DNA of 64,000 nucleotides, taken from the NCBI GenBank assembly GCA_946188165.1, contig CAMHTW010000007.1:1-64000 (forward strand). Reading direction: 5' to 3'. A program made the translations under genes and the position numbers. This document shows positions 1 through 8,257 of the stretch, piece after piece. Position 1 is the stretch's first letter. Each line of letters starts with the position of its first letter. The notes under the pieces are model-generated. The model did not search any database, was not told where the DNA came from, and saw nothing but the letters and a program-made list of their open reading frames with translations. This DNA is from an uncultured Prevotella sp. GTDB lineage: Bacteria > Bacteroidota > Bacteroidia > Bacteroidales > Bacteroidaceae.

Positions 1-1
1 G

Positions 2-55
2 GGCTATCTGGCAGGTATCTTCGTCTACTGGCTCGAAAGGACCTTCATCTTCTAA
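2..55 (+). CDS. C-terminal end of a membrane protein (partial)
   Basis: An open frame runs in from the window edge and ends at TAA 53-55, giving 17 residues ending LERTFIF. The residues GYLAGIFVYWL are strongly hydrophobic, like a last membrane helix. The fragment is too short to name a family. It lies upstream of, and in the same direction as, the GH35 gene. Confidence 0.45.
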   Translation, partial: GYLAGIFVYWLERTFIF

Positions 56-153
56 CCCTTCCACATAAACGAAACAACGAGGAGACCCAGGCACATCGCT
101 TATTACTGGAACAAAAATACGTGCAAAGATGGTGATTATTACGGATTTTTCAT

Positions 154-161
154 TAAATTTG
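154..161 (+). promoter_or_regulatory. TAnnTTTG promoter box of the GH35 gene
   Basis: TAAATTTG matches the Bacteroidetes -7 consensus and lies 23 bases before the ATG at 185. No convincing TTTG -33 element is seen at the usual 19-21 base spacing. Confidence 0.45.
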
Positions 162-184
162 CAGGCATATTTTGAATAGTAACT

Positions 185-1840
185 ATGAAGAAGTGTAGAG
201 TTATATCGGCATTGTTGGGCATATTCGTGATGCTTGTGTCGAACACGTTACGAGCTGAGGACGTCATCCAGTTGCGTATTCTTGGTGGCGAGTTGAGCAA
301 CTCGGCAGCAACATCGGTGAGTGACATAGAGAAGGTGCTGCCCCGCATGAAGACGTTGGGACTGAACACGGTGCTGGTGCCTGTCTATTGGGAATTCCTC
401 GAACCCGTAGAGGGACAGATGGACTTCACGCTCGTTGACCGTACTATCGACGTGGCCCGACAGCAGGGACTGAAGATTGTACCACTCTGGTTTGGGGCGT
501 GGAAGAACTCGATGTCGTGCTATGCGCCGGCATGGTTCAAGCTTGACGTAAAGCGGTTTCCTCGGGCAGTGACGGCAGAAGGGAAACCGTTGGAGATTGC
601 CTCGTGCTTCAGTGACCACGTGCTGCAGGCCGACTTGAAAGCCTTTTCAGCGCTGATGCAACATATTGCCGAGAAAGACCCTCGGCGCGACGTGGTCATC
701 ATGATTCAGATAGAGAACGAAATCGGGATGTTAGAATCGGCACGTGACCACTCACCACTGGCCGAGAAGGCCTACAAGCAGCCTGTACCACAAGCCTTGC
801 TCAAGGCGTTGAGCATCAAACGGCAAGGCACATGGGCAGAAGTGTTCGGTACTGACGACTATGCCGACGAGAAATTTATGGCTTGGCACTATGCCTGCTA
901 TGTGGAGCATCTGGCGCAGGCTGCAAGACGCATCCACGACATGCCTCTCTATGTAAATGCAGCCATGAATAGTCGCGGTCGCAAACCTGGTGAATATCCG
1001 TCTGCTGGTCCATTGGCTCATCTGGCTGATATATGGAAAGCCGGTGCCCCCGACATTGACATACTCGCACCAGACATTTATGATACGGGCTTTAAGTCGT
1101 GGGCTTCGCAATATGCCATGCCTTCAAGACCACAGGATGGCGGCAAGGTAAAGAACCGCCTTTTTATTCCGGAAAGCCGTTGCTGTGCGAATAGTGGCGT
1201 GCGCGCCCTCTATGCCTTCGGTGAGCATCAGGCCCTCGGCTTCTCACCCTTTGCCATTGACCAGGCTTCACCGAAAGAGACTGGGTCTGTCACGCAGGCT
1301 TATCATCTTCTGCGCGAAATCTTTTCTCTCACTTCTCACCATTCACCTCTCGCCACTCAGTCATGGGGACTTCTGTTTGACCAGGAAGACCGCGAGCGTA
1401 TCATTGACGACAATGGTGTATTGATAACCTGCCGCCACTATTTCACCTTGCCTTGGGATGCCCGTGCCACTGACGGCTCTACATGGCCTGAGGGCGGCGC
1501 CATGCTCATCCGGTTGGGCAAGTACGACTATCTGCTGGCAGGCAGCGGCGTGGTGATTGATTTCAAGACACGTACAGAAAAGCAACAAGAACAACAGAAG
1601 GAATTAGGAGAAGACGGTTTTGCCGAAGCTGGCGGTAATCGTTCAGGATTCACAGTGCTTGGCTCACAGTTCTCCGGTTCTCGCCTGGGACTCCTTTCTG
1701 TTGACGAGGTAGACGTCGACCATCAGGGACAGATGCACTTCCTCCGTCGTCACAACGGCGATCAGAGTCATCAGGGCCGTCATGCCCGTATCAGTGTTGG
1801 CGAGTGGAAGATGCTGCACATACAACTCTATGAATACTAA
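185..1840 (+). CDS. GH35 beta-galactosidase-like glycoside hydrolase with DUF5597-type C-terminus
   Basis: A secreted 551-residue enzyme with a signal peptide (about 1-24, ending LRA). The TIM barrel shows the GH35 pattern: GGELSNSAA near 34, VPVYWEFLEP near 65, the acid/base in IQIENEIGM (E179) and a nucleophile candidate in LFIPESR (E330). Length and order fit the Bgl35A-like subgroup with a beta-rich C-terminal domain. It should remove terminal beta-galactosyl residues, or a related beta-linked sugar, from hemicellulose side chains in the periplasm or at the surface. Bases 1328-1357, coding SLTSHHSPLAT, look like an inserted short tandem repeat. The gene is alone on its strand and converges with the xyn operon. 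Family is sure; substrate is not. Confidence 0.85.
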   Translation: MKKCRVISALLGIFVMLVSNTLRAEDVIQLRILGGELSNSAATSVSDIEKVLPRMKTLGLNTVLVPVYWEFLEPVEGQMDFTLVDRTIDVARQQGLKIVPLWFGAWKNSMSCYAPAWFKLDVKRFPRAVTAEGKPLEIASCFSDHVLQADLKAFSALMQHIAEKDPRRDVVIMIQIENEIGMLESARDHSPLAEKAYKQPVPQALLKALSIKRQGTWAEVFGTDDYADEKFMAWHYACYVEHLAQAARRIHDMPLYVNAAMNSRGRKPGEYPSAGPLAHLADIWKAGAPDIDILAPDIYDTGFKSWASQYAMPSRPQDGGKVKNRLFIPESRCCANSGVRALYAFGEHQALGFSPFAIDQASPKETGSVTQAYHLLREIFSLTSHHSPLATQSWGLLFDQEDRERIIDDNGVLITCRHYFTLPWDARATDGSTWPEGGAMLIRLGKYDYLLAGSGVVIDFKTRTEKQQEQQKELGEDGFAEAGGNRSGFTVLGSQFSGSRLGLLSVDEVDVDHQGQMHFLRRHNGDQSHQGRHARISVGEWKMLHIQLYEY

Positions 1841-1843
1841 AAA

Positions 1844-1869
1844 CGCAAGCCAAACACAAAAAGCTTGCG
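1844..1869. terminator. Hairpin between convergent GH35 and sigma-factor genes
   Basis: A perfect 7-base stem (CGCAAGC / GCTTGCG) with a 12-base loop sits in the 40-base gap between two convergent stop codons. The U-tract is weak on both strands, so termination is likely but not certain. Confidence 0.5.
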
Positions 1870-1880
1870 ACACCAAAGGG

Positions 1881-2402
1881 TTATACGCACTTGCGTAACT
1901 GCTGACGAACCGCCTTGCGCGCCTGGCCAAGGCGGTTCTCTACTTGTTTGTAGGGAAGTGACAGTTCTTGGGCAATATCGCTGACCTTCATGCCGTCGTA
2001 GATATGCAAGCGGTAGATCTCACAACAGGCTTTAGGCAGGCGGGCCAACGAGCGCTCCATACGTTCCATGAGCTGTTGGGCAGAGAAGACAGACTCTACG
2101 CTGTCGTCGGAAGTCTGACAGCTGAAGTCTGAGGTCTGAATATAGTGTTCGTATTCTTCATGGACGTGGCGACGGCGATAGTAGTCGCACACAGCATGGC
2201 GAGCCATTGTATGGAGGAGACTTGGTAAGGTTTGGGGAGTAATGAGGTGCTGGCCACGAAGCAGGCGCAGGAATATATCCTGCACAATATCTTCTGCTTC
2301 GATGGCGTCAACAGTACGCACCGCGATGAAACTCACCAGTTCATCGCGATGCATCGAATAATAGTTTGATAAAAGTTGGGTATTTACTTGCATTTTTCTC
2401 AC
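1881..2402 (-). CDS. ECF-type RNA polymerase sigma factor
   Basis: A cytoplasmic sigma-70 family protein of 170-173 residues. Region 2 contains AEDIVQDIFLRLL and the DYYRRRHVHEEYEH stretch; region 4 contains the helix-turn-helix VSDIAQELSLPYKQVENRL. The first in-frame start is GTG at 2402, overlapping the TGA of the upstream xylosidase as GTGA, so translation is probably coupled. An ATG at 2393 is the alternative. It is the last gene of xynD-xynA-xynB, with no anti-sigma (FecR-like) gene beside it. This placement suggests that xylan induction also raises a sigma factor; its targets cannot be read from the window. Confidence 0.9.
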   Translation of the reverse strand: MRKMQVNTQLLSNYYSMHRDELVSFIAVRTVDAIEAEDIVQDIFLRLLRGQHLITPQTLPSLLHTMARHAVCDYYRRRHVHEEYEHYIQTSDFSCQTSDDSVESVFSAQQLMERMERSLARLPKACCEIYRLHIYDGMKVSDIAQELSLPYKQVENRLGQARKAVRQQLRKCV

Positions 2403-3436
2403 TCATTCACAACCTTTTGAATCGTTCCGTCCTCGTTATAGAACAAACGCTGAATCTTCAGTGAACGCAAATGGGTGATGTCATTTGAGGGAACACAGTC
2501 GTGGTAGCACAGATACCATTGTCCTTTGTACTCTACGATAGAGTGATGGGTTGTCCAACCTACGACGGGATCGAGGATAACGCCCTGATAGCGGAATGGT
2601 CCATAGGGGTTGTCGCCAATAGCATAGCAGAGGAAATGGCTATCACCTGTAGAATAAGAGAAGTAGTACTTACCATTATACTTGTGCATCCATGAAGCCT
2701 CGAAGAAACGATGCGGGTTGCCTGCCTTCATGGGCTCTCCGTTCTCGTCGAGTACGACAACGGCACGGGGTGCCTCGGCAAACTGCTGGACATCGTCGCT
2801 CATGCGTACCACACAGCTGTTGATGGCTGGCGAATCGGCTTTAGTAAAGAGCTCACACTTGTGATCGGGAGCGGCACCGAGGTCGATGAGACCGTTCTCT
2901 TCGCCATATTTACCGAAGACGGGAGCCAGACCGTTGGGCAGCGGACGCCACCACTGGAGCTGTCCACCCCACAGGCCACCGAAATAGCAGTAAATCTGAC
3001 CGTCGTCATCCTTAAACACGCAGGGGTCGATAGAGAACGAGCCACGAATGGGCTTCTCCATAGGCGTGAACGGGCCTTCGGGCTTGTCGGCTACAGCGAC
3101 ACCGAGACGGAACACACCATCGTAGGCCTTAGCAGAGAAGATCAGGTAATACTTGCCATCCTTCTCAACGCAGTCATTATCCCACATCTGCTTCTCGGCC
3201 CAGGGTACATCCTTCACGTCGAGGATGACACCATGGTCAGTGGCATCGTCGTTCTCGACATCATCCCAAGAGAGCACGTGGTAGTCCTTCATCTGGAAGT
3301 GGCCGCCATCATCGTCGAAGGCTGCTCCTGCCTCCCAGTCGTGAGAGGGATAGATGTAGAATCGTCCGTTAAACACATTAGCTGAGGGGTCAGCCATATA
3401 GTCACTTGGGAAAAGATAACGTGGTAATTTTGCCAT
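2399..3436 (-). CDS. xynB: GH43 beta-xylosidase / arabinofuranosidase, cytoplasmic
   Basis: A 345-residue GH43 five-bladed propeller enzyme without a signal peptide. The catalytic base is D16 in MADPSANVF, the pKa modulator is D137 in FSIDPCVF, and the acid is E246 in RFFEASWMHK. It should hydrolyse xylo-oligosaccharides (possibly arabinose-substituted) imported by the GPH transporter two genes upstream. It begins 8 bases after xynA ends and overlaps the next gene by 4 bases. The order transporter, GH10, GH43 matches xynD-xynA-xynB as I recall it from P. bryantii, hence the symbol. It could be mainly an arabinofuranosidase. Confidence 0.85.
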   Translation of the reverse strand: MAKLPRYLFPSDYMADPSANVFNGRFYIYPSHDWEAGAAFDDDGGHFQMKDYHVLSWDDVENDDATDHGVILDVKDVPWAEKQMWDNDCVEKDGKYYLIFSAKAYDGVFRLGVAVADKPEGPFTPMEKPIRGSFSIDPCVFKDDDGQIYCYFGGLWGGQLQWWRPLPNGLAPVFGKYGEENGLIDLGAAPDHKCELFTKADSPAINSCVVRMSDDVQQFAEAPRAVVVLDENGEPMKAGNPHRFFEASWMHKYNGKYYFSYSTGDSHFLCYAIGDNPYGPFRYQGVILDPVVGWTTHHSIVEYKGQWYLCYHDCVPSNDITHLRSLKIQRLFYNEDGTIQKVVNE

Positions 3437-3444
3437 AATAGTAA

Positions 3445-4545
3445 TTATTTATATAGTTTGATAATGTCATTGATAATAGGCTTTGCTTGATACTGGCGGT
3501 CAAAGAGCAACGGATAATTGGTACGCCCCTTGATGGGCCAACCATTGAGCCAGGAATTGCCGTCTGAGACACCCCATAGGGTGATGCGTCCAATCTGCGA
3601 ACGATGCTTGTAATAGATATTGAAGAGGTCGAGCCAACGCTTGTCGAGTTCCTTCTGCTTGTCCTTAGGCAGCCCATTGACGTATGGGTTGTATTTCTGC
3701 TGGAGTTCGAAGTTCTGAGCGATGTCGGCACCACCAAAGCCCTCAGGATTGGGCAGTACATTGATATCGAGCTCGGTAATCAGCACTTTCACGCCACAAG
3801 CGGCAAAGGCATCGATACTCTTTTCGTACTCTTCCAGATTGGGATAGTCGAGTCCGTTATGGCTCTGCATGCCCACACCATCGATGCGCAGACCCTTGGC
3901 CTTCAGGTTGCGAACCAGACGGCATACGGCTTCGCGTTTCTTGGCACCGGCCATTGAATAGTCGTTGTAGTAGAGCTCAGCATCAGGGTCGGCCTCATGG
4001 GCAGCACGGAAGGCTATCTCGATGAATTCCTCGCCCAAGAGATTATAGTACTTGGACTTGCGGAATGAACCATCGTCCTCGATAGCCTCGTTGACAACAT
4101 CCCAACCGAATACCTGTCCCTTAAAATGGCCTACCACGGTCTTGATGTGCTTGATGAGTCGTTCCTTCAGCACCTCCTTAGACACAGGGCTGGCGGCATA
4201 GCCGTTGGTAAACCACCAGTCTGGGGCTTGTGAATGCCATACCAGACAATGACCATTCACCTTCAGTCCTAACTGTTGACAGTAGTTTACAAACTTGTCG
4301 GCTACACGAAAATCGAAGATGCCTTCTGCCGGAGCCAGCACTTCAGGCTTCATGCAGTTTTCTGCCACAGCACAATTGAAGTGGTTCTTGAGAACAACGT
4401 CAGCCTCGGGTACCTGTCCGTCACTCTGCCACTGGTTGACAGCGGCACCAATAAGACAATACTTACCAATGGCATCTTTCAGTCCTTGAGCATTGGCGGT
4501 GGCCATACAGCCAACCGCCATGAGAGTTAACAGAAGTTTTTGCAT
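3445..4545 (-). CDS. xynA: GH10 endo-1,4-beta-xylanase
   Basis: A 366-residue single-domain GH10 xylanase with a signal peptide (cleavage likely after ANA, before Q20). Seen are HCLVWHSQ near 99-106, the acid/base E153 in WDVVNEAIED and the nucleophile E258 in VLITELDINV. It cuts internal beta-1,4-xylosidic bonds. With no lipobox or binding module, it probably works in the periplasm on oligosaccharides imported by SusCD. It starts 3 bases after the transporter gene, so the two are cotranscribed. Confidence 0.92.
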   Translation of the reverse strand: MQKLLLTLMAVGCMATANAQGLKDAIGKYCLIGAAVNQWQSDGQVPEADVVLKNHFNCAVAENCMKPEVLAPAEGIFDFRVADKFVNYCQQLGLKVNGHCLVWHSQAPDWWFTNGYAASPVSKEVLKERLIKHIKTVVGHFKGQVFGWDVVNEAIEDDGSFRKSKYYNLLGEEFIEIAFRAAHEADPDAELYYNDYSMAGAKKREAVCRLVRNLKAKGLRIDGVGMQSHNGLDYPNLEEYEKSIDAFAACGVKVLITELDINVLPNPEGFGGADIAQNFELQQKYNPYVNGLPKDKQKELDKRWLDLFNIYYKHRSQIGRITLWGVSDGNSWLNGWPIKGRTNYPLLFDRQYQAKPIINDIIKLYK

Positions 4546-4548
4546 ACT

Positions 4549-5946
4549 TTATTTGCTACGCTTCTCAATTTCCATATTAATCTTGTCGATGACCTCGTCA
4601 GTCAACTCATAGCGTGAGATGATGAACATGGCAAGCGCTAACAGCAGGGCGGGGATGACGCAGACAAGCCACAGGATACCTTCCTCGGCAAATGGAGTCT
4701 GGTCGATGACATTGCTGTTATAGCCAACATATGCCAATACAGCAGGGCCGACAATGCTACCGAAGGTCATACCGGCCTTGAAGAACAATCCCGTCAGAGC
4801 GTTCACGATACCTGAGATACGGCGGCCCGTGGTGTATTCGCCATAGGAAATCACTTCAGGAACCAATGCCCACATATAACCCGTGGCCACAATCACGCCC
4901 GTACTCTTAATAAACTGAGCCACATAAATCATCATCATGCTGGGACTATCCATCTTGGAAATGAAGTACAACATTATCATTCCGATGATAGCGGCACCAA
5001 GGAAGAGGTAGAACATATTCTTCTTGCCGACCATACGCTTGAACCAGGGAACCAACGGCATGAACAGGAATGCAGGGATTGAACCCAGAGCCATGAAGAT
5101 AGACAACTCCTGAGCAGAGCCGTGCAGATTGCTGTTGATGAAATAAGCACCGGCAGCATTACCCACTGACATCATGGCAAAAGCAGTAATGAAGAAGAAG
5201 GCGAGGACGCGCAAGGGACGGTTGCGCAGGAACTCCATCCAGAGGTCGCTGACCTTCACATCCTCAGTAGCCTTGGCATCCATGACAACGCGCTCTTTAC
5301 ACTGGGTAAAGCAGAACACGAGCAGACAGAAACCTACAATAGCATAAATAGTCATCGTCGTGAACCATGCTGACGGGTCTTTGGGAAGACTATCAGATGG
5401 TGCACCGGCAATCAGAGCAATGAACAATGGCAGACCAGAGTTAACAGCCAGACCACCAAGGTTTGCCATGAACATACGTACTGAGGTCAGCACGGTAATT
5501 TCGTTGGTGTCGCGCGTCAGTGATGAGTTCAGTGCGCCGTATGGTACATTGATAAAGGTATAGAGTAACTGCATGGAAATGTAGGTAACATACGCATAAA
5601 TCAGCGATGGTGCAAAGCCGTTCCAGAAGCAGAGAATGGCAAAGCCTGAAAGCGGAATACCCACATACAGCAAATACGAACGGTATTTACCGTAACGAGG
5701 GTTGCTCTTGTCAATGAGTGCACCCACAATAGGATCCCAAATCACGTTTGCCACATTGCCGACCAAGAACATCACAGCCACTGCTGACGGTGTCAGACCA
5801 TAAATGTCAGTGTAGAAGAATAACAGGTAAGTACAAATTACCTGGAAAATAAGATTCTGTGCCAGGTCGCCTGAACCAAAACCGATTCGCTGCAACCAAG
5901 AGAGTTTGTAGAAGCCTTTGGCTCCTTGGTTTTCTGTAGGTGTCAT
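4549..5946 (-). CDS. xynD: GPH-family (MelB-like) xyloside:cation symporter
   Basis: An inner-membrane carrier of 465 residues with about 12 hydrophobic segments. The GPH signature DPIVGALIDKSNPRYGKYR follows the second helix. The frame is open up to an ATG at 6021, but a TAnnTTTG box lies at 5976-5983, inside that extension; the ATG at 5946 (MTPTENQG) is therefore the likely start, with a leader of about 25 bases. It should import xylobiose and xylo-oligosaccharides together with a cation, feeding cytoplasmic XynB. It is first in the four-gene operon and divergent from the acetyl esterase gene. Confidence 0.88.
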   Translation of the reverse strand: MTPTENQGAKGFYKLSWLQRIGFGSGDLAQNLIFQVICTYLLFFYTDIYGLTPSAVAVMFLVGNVANVIWDPIVGALIDKSNPRYGKYRSYLLYVGIPLSGFAILCFWNGFAPSLIYAYVTYISMQLLYTFINVPYGALNSSLTRDTNEITVLTSVRMFMANLGGLAVNSGLPLFIALIAGAPSDSLPKDPSAWFTTMTIYAIVGFCLLVFCFTQCKERVVMDAKATEDVKVSDLWMEFLRNRPLRVLAFFFITAFAMMSVGNAAGAYFINSNLHGSAQELSIFMALGSIPAFLFMPLVPWFKRMVGKKNMFYLFLGAAIIGMIMLYFISKMDSPSMMMIYVAQFIKSTGVIVATGYMWALVPEVISYGEYTTGRRISGIVNALTGLFFKAGMTFGSIVGPAVLAYVGYNSNVIDQTPFAEEGILWLVCVIPALLLALAMFIISRYELTDEVIDKINMEIEKRSK

Positions 5947-5975
5947 GATGAATAGTTTTTTATAATTATTGAGCG

Positions 5976-6020
5976 CAAAGGTACAACATTTTTTCGACAT
6001 TGATATTTTGATATGTAACA
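5976..6020 (-). promoter_or_regulatory. xynD promoter with upstream TGTTACA element
   Basis: On the coding strand, TGTTACA (6020-6014) is followed after exactly 30 bases by TACCTTTG (5983-5976). The same arrangement occurs at four other xylan transcription units in the window, so this is a candidate operator of the neighbouring hybrid regulator. The -7 box is typical of Bacteroidetes; no clear TTTG -33 is present, which fits an activated promoter. Confidence 0.6.
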
Positions 6021-6090
6021 AATACCTTCTTGATTTGTTTCATTTTACAAGAATGAGCTGTTTTTCGACAAGCAATTAGATTAATTTTTC

Positions 6091-6098
6091 TAATTTTG
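6091..6098 (+). promoter_or_regulatory. TAnnTTTG promoter box of the acetyl esterase gene
   Basis: TAATTTTG lies 26 bases before ATG 6125 in the divergent xynD/esterase intergenic region. No TGTTACA lies 30 bases upstream on this strand, so control may differ from xynD or be shared from the divergent site. Confidence 0.5.
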
Positions 6099-6124
6099 CA
6101 TCATCGAACTAACAAAAAAACATC

Positions 6125-8107
6125 ATGAAACAAAAACTATTAATTTGCTGTTGGCTGTTAGCTTTAGGCTGTTGGCTGACAGTTGATGCAAAGGTTACAC
6201 TTCCTCAATTGTTCCAGTCGGGCATGGTGCTACAGCGGGGCAAGCCTGTTCCTATTTGGGGTAAGGCCAATGCAGGCGAACAGGTTGTGGTCACTTGGCA
6301 GAAGAAGCAGTACACAGCCACAGCCGATGCTGACGGGCGTTGGCGTGTTGACCTGCCTAAGATGAAAGCTGGCGGTCCATACGTTTTGGAAGTGAAAAGT
6401 GAAGGAGTGAATAGTGAAAAGGTGGTCATCGAGGATGTCATGGTAGGCGATGTATGGCTCCTGTCTGGTCAGTCGAATATCGATGTGACCATTGAGCGCG
6501 TCTATCCCCAATATGTTGACGAGATTGAGCAATTCAACATTCCACAAGTGCGTCTGTTCCGTGTACAGAACGAGACCAACACGCATGGTGTGCAAGACGA
6601 CATCCGTCGTACCTCCATCAACTGGAAGCCTCTGACCAAGCAGAATGCCTGGCTCTTCTCGGCTGTAGGTTCATTCCTTGGCATGCGCATGTGGGAAAAG
6701 AATAAGGTCGCTCAGGGCATTATCGTCAACAGTTGGGGTGGTACACCCATCGAGGCATGGATCAGTGCCGACTCGCTGAAGAAGGACTACCCCATGCTGA
6801 TCAAAAAGCTTGCATTCTATCAGAACGACAACTATGTGCGGGCCCAGATGCAGGCTAACAACGAGGCCAACAAGCGATGGGATGAACTGCTGAACAAGGC
6901 CGACAAAGTTCAATCCTATTCTCAGTCCAACTATCAGGATGGCAACTGGAAAACCATTAACCAGGACAACTGGAACTGGCGCGGCACAGGTTCTGTCTGG
7001 CTCCGTCAGCATATTAATATAAATAAGGAACGCGCGGGGAAGCCTGCCCGCCTGTTGCTGGGTACACTCTTCGATCAGGATGTCACCTATCTGAACGGCA
7101 AGGAAATAGGTCATACCTACTACCAATATCCCCCACGTCGCTACGATATCCCTGAAGGATTGCTCCGTGAGGGCGACAACGTTATTGCCATACGTTTTAT
7201 CAACAAATATGGTGCTGCGCATTTCATTCCCGAGAAGCCTTATCTGATAGCTTTTGGTGACGATCGCTTCTCGCAGAATCCCATGCCGAAGGATGTTATC
7301 CCACTTGGTAAGACGTGGAAGATGCATGTTGGTGCCGAGATGCCTTCGTGTCCCAGTGGCGACGTGTCGATGCAAAACCAACCCACCACGCTTTACAATG
7401 CCGTGCTTTACCCCTTGGCACCATACGCCATCAACGGTGTGGTATGGTATCAGGGCGAATCGAATACGGGCAACCCTACCTCATATGCCGATTACCTGAA
7501 GAAACTGATGGGTTGTTGGCGCGACCGTTGGCAGGAACATTTGCCTTTCTGCATCGTACAATTGGCCAACTACGACGGACGACAGCAGACTGGCAACCCA
7601 CGTCCCATCGATCTTCAGGACACACCTGTAAACTATAGCGGATGGGCAAGTCTGCGTGAGGCTCAGCGTCTTGCAGCCAAAAATGATGCCCTTGCCGAAC
7701 TGGCTGTCATTAACGACTTGGGCGAGACGGTTGACATTCATCCTTTGCGCAAGAAGGAAGTGGCCGAACGTATCGGCCTTTGTTTCGACCGTCTTATATA
7801 TAACAATAATAAGGTTAAGCTGTCACCTGAGGTTATTTCTACTGAAGTACAAGATGTCAATGTGGTGCTCACGCTCGACCAACCTGTACAGGCTGGAACG
7901 CTCTTTGACTTTGAACTGGCTGGTGCTGACGGACGTTTTGTCAAGACAGAAGCCGTCGTCGTGGCAAATAAACCTACCGAAATTATACTTCGCAAAGTTA
8001 TAACTGCGCCAAAAAAAGTACGTTACGCATGGAAAGACAATCCCATTCGTGCAAATGTTCGTAGTCTCTCAGGCCTTCCAATGTCATCTTTCGAAATAAA
8101 ATTATAA
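6125..8107 (+). CDS. SASA-family (sialate O-acetylesterase-like) carbohydrate acetylesterase
   Basis: A secreted 660-residue SGNH-type esterase. It has a signal peptide (1-22), an N-terminal beta domain, the nucleophile S117 in LLSGQSNIDV, the block GVVWYQGESN, and the D-H pair in VDIHPLRKKE. A GH2-like sugar-binding jelly roll (TYLNGKEIGHTYY) is inserted between the two halves of the hydrolase domain, as is usual in this subgroup. It should remove acetyl groups from xylan fragments. Its position beside xynD resembles xynE of P. bryantii as I remember it. Residues 89-99 (EVKSEGVNSEK) are coded by a 34-base repeat found again in a GH31 gene, and the signal peptide is made of a short tandem repeat (CWLLALGCWL). 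Confidence 0.85.
   Translation: MKQKLLICCWLLALGCWLTVDAKVTLPQLFQSGMVLQRGKPVPIWGKANAGEQVVVTWQKKQYTATADADGRWRVDLPKMKAGGPYVLEVKSEGVNSEKVVIEDVMVGDVWLLSGQSNIDVTIERVYPQYVDEIEQFNIPQVRLFRVQNETNTHGVQDDIRRTSINWKPLTKQNAWLFSAVGSFLGMRMWEKNKVAQGIIVNSWGGTPIEAWISADSLKKDYPMLIKKLAFYQNDNYVRAQMQANNEANKRWDELLNKADKVQSYSQSNYQDGNWKTINQDNWNWRGTGSVWLRQHININKERAGKPARLLLGTLFDQDVTYLNGKEIGHTYYQYPPRRYDIPEGLLREGDNVIAIRFINKYGAAHFIPEKPYLIAFGDDRFSQNPMPKDVIPLGKTWKMHVGAEMPSCPSGDVSMQNQPTTLYNAVLYPLAPYAINGVVWYQGESNTGNPTSYADYLKKLMGCWRDRWQEHLPFCIVQLANYDGRQQTGNPRPIDLQDTPVNYSGWASLREAQRLAAKNDALAELAVINDLGETVDIHPLRKKEVAERIGLCFDRLIYNNNKVKLSPEVISTEVQDVNVVLTLDQPVQAGTLFDFELAGADGRFVKTEAVVVANKPTEIILRKVITAPKKVRYAWKDNPIRANVRSLSGLPMSSFEIKL
6388..6421 (+). 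repeat. 34-base dispersed repeat, copy 1
   Basis: This segment, made of AGTGAA-type units, is identical over 34 bases to the reverse complement of 55211-55244. Both copies are read in the same frame as EVKSEGVNSEK. Related, diverged copies lie at 1328-1357 and 28643-28666. Confidence 0.8.
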
Positions 8108-8223
8108 CCCATTTTCTGGTGGAAAACGTGTAAAATCGAACAAAAAAAACGCAAAAAATGCATCATGATACAAATAAAAAAGTTTGTGAAACTTGCGATA
8201 ATGCCCATATCATTTTTTTGCAT

Positions 8224-8231
8224 TACCTTTG
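8224..8231 (+). promoter_or_regulatory. TAnnTTTG promoter box of the GH43 gene
   Basis: TACCTTTG lies 26 bases before ATG 8258. This suggests the GH43 gene can be transcribed apart from the upstream esterase gene. A TGATACAAAT sequence lies about 51 bases upstream, outside the 30-base spacing seen elsewhere. Confidence 0.5.
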
Positions 8232-8257
8232 CACCAGAAAACTAAAACTTCAACCAA

